From Aquimonas sp002352135 (GTDB lineage Bacteria > Pseudomonadota > Gammaproteobacteria > Xanthomonadales > Xanthomonadaceae), in the NCBI GenBank assembly GCA_035440755.1, contig DAORND010000002.1, positions 1 to 64,000 on the forward strand: 64,000 nt of DNA, written 5' to 3'. Below the pieces are notes generated by a model, which saw only the letters and a list, made by a program, of their open reading frames with translations, was not told the origin of the DNA and did not search any database. Position 1 is the stretch's first letter. Every line of letters begins with the position of its first letter. Below are positions 60,421-64,000 of the stretch, piece after piece. Made by a program: the position numbers and the translations under genes.

Positions 60421-62546
60421 ATGATCCCAGAACTCGGTCAACTAAGTCTGATTCTTGCTGCTCAGCTAGCCTTTTTGATGGCGGCATTGCCACTGTGGGG
60501 CGTCGCGACCAATAACATTCGTTTGATGTCCACTGCTCGCTCACTAGCCTTTGGCCAACTACTGCTCGTTAGTTTGGCATTTGCGCTGCTGACTTCCAGT
60601 TTTGTTCTACAGGATTTTTCGGTCCTCTATGTTGCGAACAACTCTAACAGCCTGCTGCCGATGCTATATCGATTTTCAGCTGTCTGGGGCGCGCATGAAG
60701 GGTCCTTGTTGCTTTGGGTCCTCATTTTGAGCATCTGGACCGCAATGGTGGCGAGGTTTAGCCGCAGCTTGCCGATTGAAGTAGTTGCGCGCGTCCTTGC
60801 CGTACTTGGACTGATTAGTCTTGGGTTTCTTCTTTTTACAGTGATCGCTTCCAACCCCTTTGATCGGTTATTGCCGAGCGCAGCGGAAGGTCGCGATTTG
60901 AACCCGCTTTTGCAGGACCCAGGGCTGATATTTCATCCACCCATGCAATACGCGGGCTATGTCGGATTCGCTGTTCCCTTCGCGTTTGCCATCGCCTCCC
61001 TACTCTCTGGTCAAATGGATGATCGTTGGGTCCGATGGTCCCGACCTTGGACCAATGTGGCCTGGGCGTTCCTGACTGCTGGCATCGCGCTGGGCAGTTG
61101 GTGGGCTTACTACGAGCTGGGTTGGGGTGGCTGGTGGTTCTGGGATCCCGCAGAGAACGCAGCGTTTATGCCTTGGCTGGTGGGCACCGCGTTGATCCAC
61201 TCGCAGGCAGTCACTGAAAAACGCGGCAGTTTTCGCAATTGGACACTGCTACTGGCTATCGCTGCTTTTTCGCTGTCTCTACTTGGGACGTTTTTAATCC
61301 GCTCTGGCGTCTTAACCTCGGTGCATGCCTTTGCGGCTGACCCGGAGCGCGGCGTGTTCATTCTGGGTTTTCTGGCGGTGGTGGTTGGTGGCTCCTTGCT
61401 ACTGTTCGGACTTCGCGCCAATACGGTTGCAGCGGGCAAGTCGTTCGCGCCGCTGTCGCGCGATACCTTGCTGTTGCTGAACAACCTGCTGTTCAGCGTC
61501 GCCGCCGTGATGGTCCTGATCGGCACGCTCTATCCATTGCTGGCCGACGCGCTTGATCTGGGCAAGATGTCGGTCGGACCGCCTTATTTCAGCGCGCTGT
61601 TCATCCTGCTGATGGCACCGGTTGTCCTGCTCATGCCGTTCGGACCCTTCACGCGCTGGGCCAGCGAGCAATGGGGTCGATTTGTACCACTGCTACGCGT
61701 CGCCCTGAGCACGACCGCCGTATTGTGCCTTTTCGCTTGGCTCGGAGCCGATGCCTCGCACTGGAAAACCTTTGCCGGTGTTGNNNNNNNNNNNNNNNNN
61801 NNNNNNNNNNNNNNNNNNNNNNNNNNNNNNNNNNNNNNNNNNNNNNNNNNNNNNNNNNNNNNNNNNNNNNNNNNNNNNNNNNNCTTTTCGCTTGGCTCGG
61901 AGCCGATGCCTCGCACTGGAAAACCTTTGCCGGTGTTGCGGGGGCGACCTGGTTGATCGTTGGCACCCTCCAGTTTGTCTGGAAACGCTTCCGCGAGGCT
62001 CCTTCGGGTCGCCGATTTACGGCCGAAATGCTGGGCATGGTGCTGGCACATCTCGGCATGGGGGTTTTCGTGGCGGGTGTGATGATCGTTGAAAGCACCA
62101 GCGTCGAACGCGACCTTGCCCTGCGCGCCGGTGAGAGTGCCGAGTTTCGTGGCTATCGCTTCGAATTCGAAGGTGTCGCCCATCAGGATGGCCCCAACTA
62201 CAGTGCGGATCGTGGCTCGATCAGTGTCTATGTCGGTGAGCGCAAGATTGCCAGCATGCATCCGGAAAAGCGTGCCTATGCCAGCGGAGGGCAGATCATG
62301 ACCGAAGCGGCCATTGATCCCGGCCTGTTCCGTGATCTCTACGTGGCGCTGGGCGAACCATTGGATGGGGGCGACAGCTGGGCGGTTCGGGTCTATGTCA
62401 AACCCTTCATCCGCTGGATCTGGCTGGGTGCGCTGATGATGATGGCGGGTGGATTCATTGCTGCGATGGATCGGCGATTCCGCCGCCACGACACGCGCCA
62501 GGCGACATCCGCCATATCGAATGCCGCTGTGGAGGCCATCGCGTGA
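60421..62546 (+). CDS. ccmF: Heme lyase CcmF, interrupted by a scaffold gap
   Basis: Starts at ATG 60421 and ends at TGA 62544-62546. CcmF joins heme from CcmE to apocytochrome CXXCH motifs at the membrane. The tryptophan-rich heme loop GWGGWWFWDPAENAAFMPWL and multiple membrane spans are present. As printed, the frame is broken by 100 N flanked by two copies of the same 55 bases. Dropping one copy plus the Ns (155 bases) brings both halves into one frame, giving 656 residues, the normal CcmF length (E. coli 647). The 5' part (about 60540-61320) is lower in GC than the rest. Confidence 0.93.
61729..61783 (+). repeat. 55-bp direct repeat, left copy at scaffold gap
   Basis: These 55 bases end at the first N and are identical to 61884-61938. 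They encode LFAWLGADASHWKTFAGV of CcmF. Most simply they are one sequence represented at two contig ends. Confidence 0.95.
61784..61883. other. Assembly gap (100 N)
   Basis: A run of exactly 100 N inside ccmF, the conventional filler for a gap of unknown size in scaffolds. It is flanked by the exact 55-bp repeat. Confidence 0.99.
61884..61938 (+). repeat. 55-bp direct repeat, right copy at scaffold gap
   Basis: Begins directly after the last N and is identical to 61729-61783. The sequence then continues into the rest of CcmF (AGATWLIVGTLQF). Confidence 0.95.
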
Positions 62547-63079
62547 TCCGTCGTCTGCTGCCCTTCTTCGCCTTCGTTGCTCTATCCGCGTTGTTGTATG
62601 CGGGGATTCGGCTGAGTCAGGAGCGCGATCCCAACGCCATTCCCTCACCCCTGATCGGCAAGCCTGCGCCTGAGTTTGCCCTGCCCGCGCTGCATCAGCC
62701 CGATCAATTGGTTCGCAAGTCCGACTTGTTGGGCCAGCCCTATCTGTTGAATGTATTCGCCAGTTGGTGCCCCTCGTGTCGAGTCGAGCACCCGGTCATC
62801 AGCGAGCTGGCGCGCAGTGGGCGCCTAAAGGTGATCGGCTTCAACTACAAGGATCAGCGCGAGGACGCGCTACGCTGGCTGCAGCAGTTTGGCGATCCCT
62901 ATGCGCAGATCCTCGTCGATGCCGATGGTCGTGCCGGGATCGACCTCGGTGTCTACGGCGCGCCGGAGAGTTTCCTGATTGGTGCCGACGGCAAGGTCTT
63001 GCACAAGCATGTCGGTCCGGTCACTGCCGAGGTGATCGAGCAGGAACTGCTGCCCCTTCTGCAAGGAGCGCAGCCATGA
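62543..63079 (+). CDS. ccmG: Thiol:disulfide interchange protein CcmG/DsbE
   Basis: 178 residues from a GTG at 62543 that overlaps the ccmF stop. An N-terminal membrane anchor (about 6-21) and a periplasmic thioredoxin domain with the redox pair Cys76 and Cys79 in FASWCPSCRVEHP, plus GVYGAPESFLIGADG with the cis-Pro region. It keeps the apocytochrome CXXCH cysteines reduced for heme attachment. Overlaps ccmH by 4 bases. Confidence 0.96.
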   Translation: MIRRLLPFFAFVALSALLYAGIRLSQERDPNAIPSPLIGKPAPEFALPALHQPDQLVRKSDLLGQPYLLNVFASWCPSCRVEHPVISELARSGRLKVIGFNYKDQREDALRWLQQFGDPYAQILVDADGRAGIDLGVYGAPESFLIGADGKVLHKHVGPVTAEVIEQELLPLLQGAQP

Positions 63080-63513
63080 GAAGCACCTATTGGTTGACCG
63101 CGTTGCTGGGGTGGTTGCTTACAGCCAGCCAGGCCTTCGCGATTGATCCCCTGCCCTTCAAGGACGCCGCTGAAGAGGATCGCTTCCGCGCGCTGACCTC
63201 CGAGCTGCGCTGCGTGATGTGTCAGAACCAGTCGCTGGCCGACTCCAACGCCATGATCGCCGGCGATTTGCGCAAGGAAGTCTTCGCGCTGATGCAGGAA
63301 GGCAAGACTGACGCTGAAATCAAGGCCTTTCTGACCGAGCGCTACACCGATTTCGTGCTGTACGACCCGCCCTTGCAGAGCAAGACCTGGCTGCTCTGGT
63401 TCGGTCCACTGGCGATTCTGCTGGCGGGTGTGATCGTGGTGATTATGATCGTGCGCCGACGTGCCGCCGGGCCAGATCAGACACCGACGCCATCGAATGA
63501 CGAGGAGTGGTAA
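63076..63513 (+). CDS. ccmH: Cytochrome c-type biogenesis protein CcmH
   Basis: 145 residues from the ATG at 63076. Signal peptide (1 to about 22), a periplasmic three-helix domain with the redox motif LRCVMCQNQ (Cys46, Cys49), and one C-terminal membrane span (about 108-128). It handles apocytochrome c and works with CcmG, CcmF and CcmI. This is the short form without the fused TPR domain; that part is the separate ccmI, which follows after two bases. Confidence 0.96.
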   Translation: MRSTYWLTALLGWLLTASQAFAIDPLPFKDAAEEDRFRALTSELRCVMCQNQSLADSNAMIAGDLRKEVFALMQEGKTDAEIKAFLTERYTDFVLYDPPLQSKTWLLWFGPLAILLAGVIVVIMIVRRRAAGPDQTPTPSNDEEW

Positions 63514-63515
63514 GC

Positions 63516-64000
63516 ATGTTCTGGATTCTTGCCACACTGCTGATCGCGCTTGCCTCGTTGTTCCCGCTGGTGCCCTTGTTCAAGCCCGACCTAAGCGACC
63601 CGGCTGCGATTCAGCGACGCGCCCTGCGCGATGCGCGCCATGCAGGCGTGCTCAGCGAGACCGAATTCACCGCGCGTAGTGCCGAGTTGCCTGCGGCAAC
63701 AGCGTCACCGCGCGCACCGCTATGGCTGGGCGCAGGTCTGCTACTTGTTCTGTCGTCAGGCGCATTGCTTGGCTATCAACACTTCGGTTCACCCGGTGCA
63801 TTGGATGCGGCATCGCAGGTTGCCAGCCCTGATGCGAACGGGCAGCCGCAGATGAGCATGGCCGAGGCCATGAGCGCGTTGGAAGCGCGTCTGGCGCAGA
63901 ACCCGGAAGACCTGGAAGGCTGGATGCTGCTGGGTCGAAGCTACCGCAGCGAAGAGCGCTTCACGGATGCCTTGCGTGCCTTCAACGAGGCGCAGCGACT
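63516..64000 (+). CDS. ccmI: Cytochrome c-type biogenesis protein CcmI, N-terminal part
   Basis: The frame starts at ATG 63516 (MFWILATLLIALASLFPLVP) and is open to the window edge (161 complete codons), so the 3' end is missing. Two membrane spans (about 2-21 and 71-88) flank a cytoplasmic loop with RRALRDARHAGVLSETEF, and the start of a TPR domain follows (DLEGWMLLGRSYRSEERFTDAL). CcmI/CycH holds the C-terminal helix of apocytochrome c for the CcmF/H heme lyase. RBS-like GAGTGG lies before the start. Confidence 0.93.
   Translation, partial: MFWILATLLIALASLFPLVPLFKPDLSDPAAIQRRALRDARHAGVLSETEFTARSAELPAATASPRAPLWLGAGLLLVLSSGALLGYQHFGSPGALDAASQVASPDANGQPQMSMAEAMSALEARLAQNPEDLEGWMLLGRSYRSEERFTDALRAFNEAQR

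Noticed and set aside
61584..62648. 354-codon minus-strand open frame spanning the N run
   Set aside because: It is only open because N codons are unreadable; it is antisense to ccmF.
1..64000. Mobile elements, CRISPR arrays, toxin-antitoxin or defence genes
   Set aside because: Looked for across the window; no transposase, integrase, spaced direct repeats or recognisable defence protein was seen. The only direct repeat of note is the 55-bp pair at the assembly gap.

Overview
The window reads as chromosome of a gammaproteobacterium, most likely of the Lysobacterales (Xanthomonadales). The evidence is gene content and order: pyrG-kdsA-eno-ftsB-ispD; lepA-lepB-DUF4845-rnc-era-recO; map-glnD-dapD-yffB-dapE divergent from rpsB-tsf; sucA-sucB-lpdA; minCDE; and a complete ccm cluster. 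The family assignment is inference. No insertion sequence, phage gene, CRISPR array or plasmid function is visible. One run of 100 N (61784-61883) marks a scaffold join, so this is draft sequence.

Layout. 1-7.3 kb: the end of a FadL-type outer-membrane protein, a CDF metal exporter overlapping a PotF-like lipoprotein, then a signalling block on the minus strand (Ser/Thr kinase, tRNA-Leu, class III cyclase with FHA domain), followed by the 4.5S RNA and tRNA-Ser. 7.5-17.4 kb: fadD, the lysine/PII operon map-glnD-dapD-yffB-dapE, and rpsB-tsf ending in a strong terminator. 17.5-20.5 kb: a GNAT gene, minC, minD, minE and a small HExxH protein as one tight unit. 20.5-31.1 kb: thiolase, methylcrotonyl-CoA carboxylase beta subunit and hydratase, then the 2-oxoglutarate dehydrogenase operon with its terminator and an acuI-type reductase. 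31.2-43.1 kb: pilH, the CTP/KDO/enolase/division/isoprenoid operon, an orphan receiver-Hpt protein, and the recO-to-lepA operon. 43.3-49.4 kb: a membrane-anchored solute-binding protein coupled to a PAS/GAF/GGDEF/EAL protein, and a methionine aminotransferase with an omega-amidase. 49.5-57.4 kb: two very large secreted subtilases transcribed divergently. 57.5-64 kb: ccmABCDEFGHI for cytochrome c maturation; ccmF carries the gap and ccmI runs off the window.

Most genes are housekeeping and arranged in operons with ATGA-type overlaps. The parts that stand out are the metallopeptidase-like protein at the end of the min operon, the kinase/tRNA/cyclase-FHA block, the solute-binding/c-di-GMP pair, the subtilases with lineage-type C-terminal modules and tail, and the ccmF gap. 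That gap is flanked by an exact 55-bp duplication, and removing one copy plus the Ns restores one full-length reading frame.
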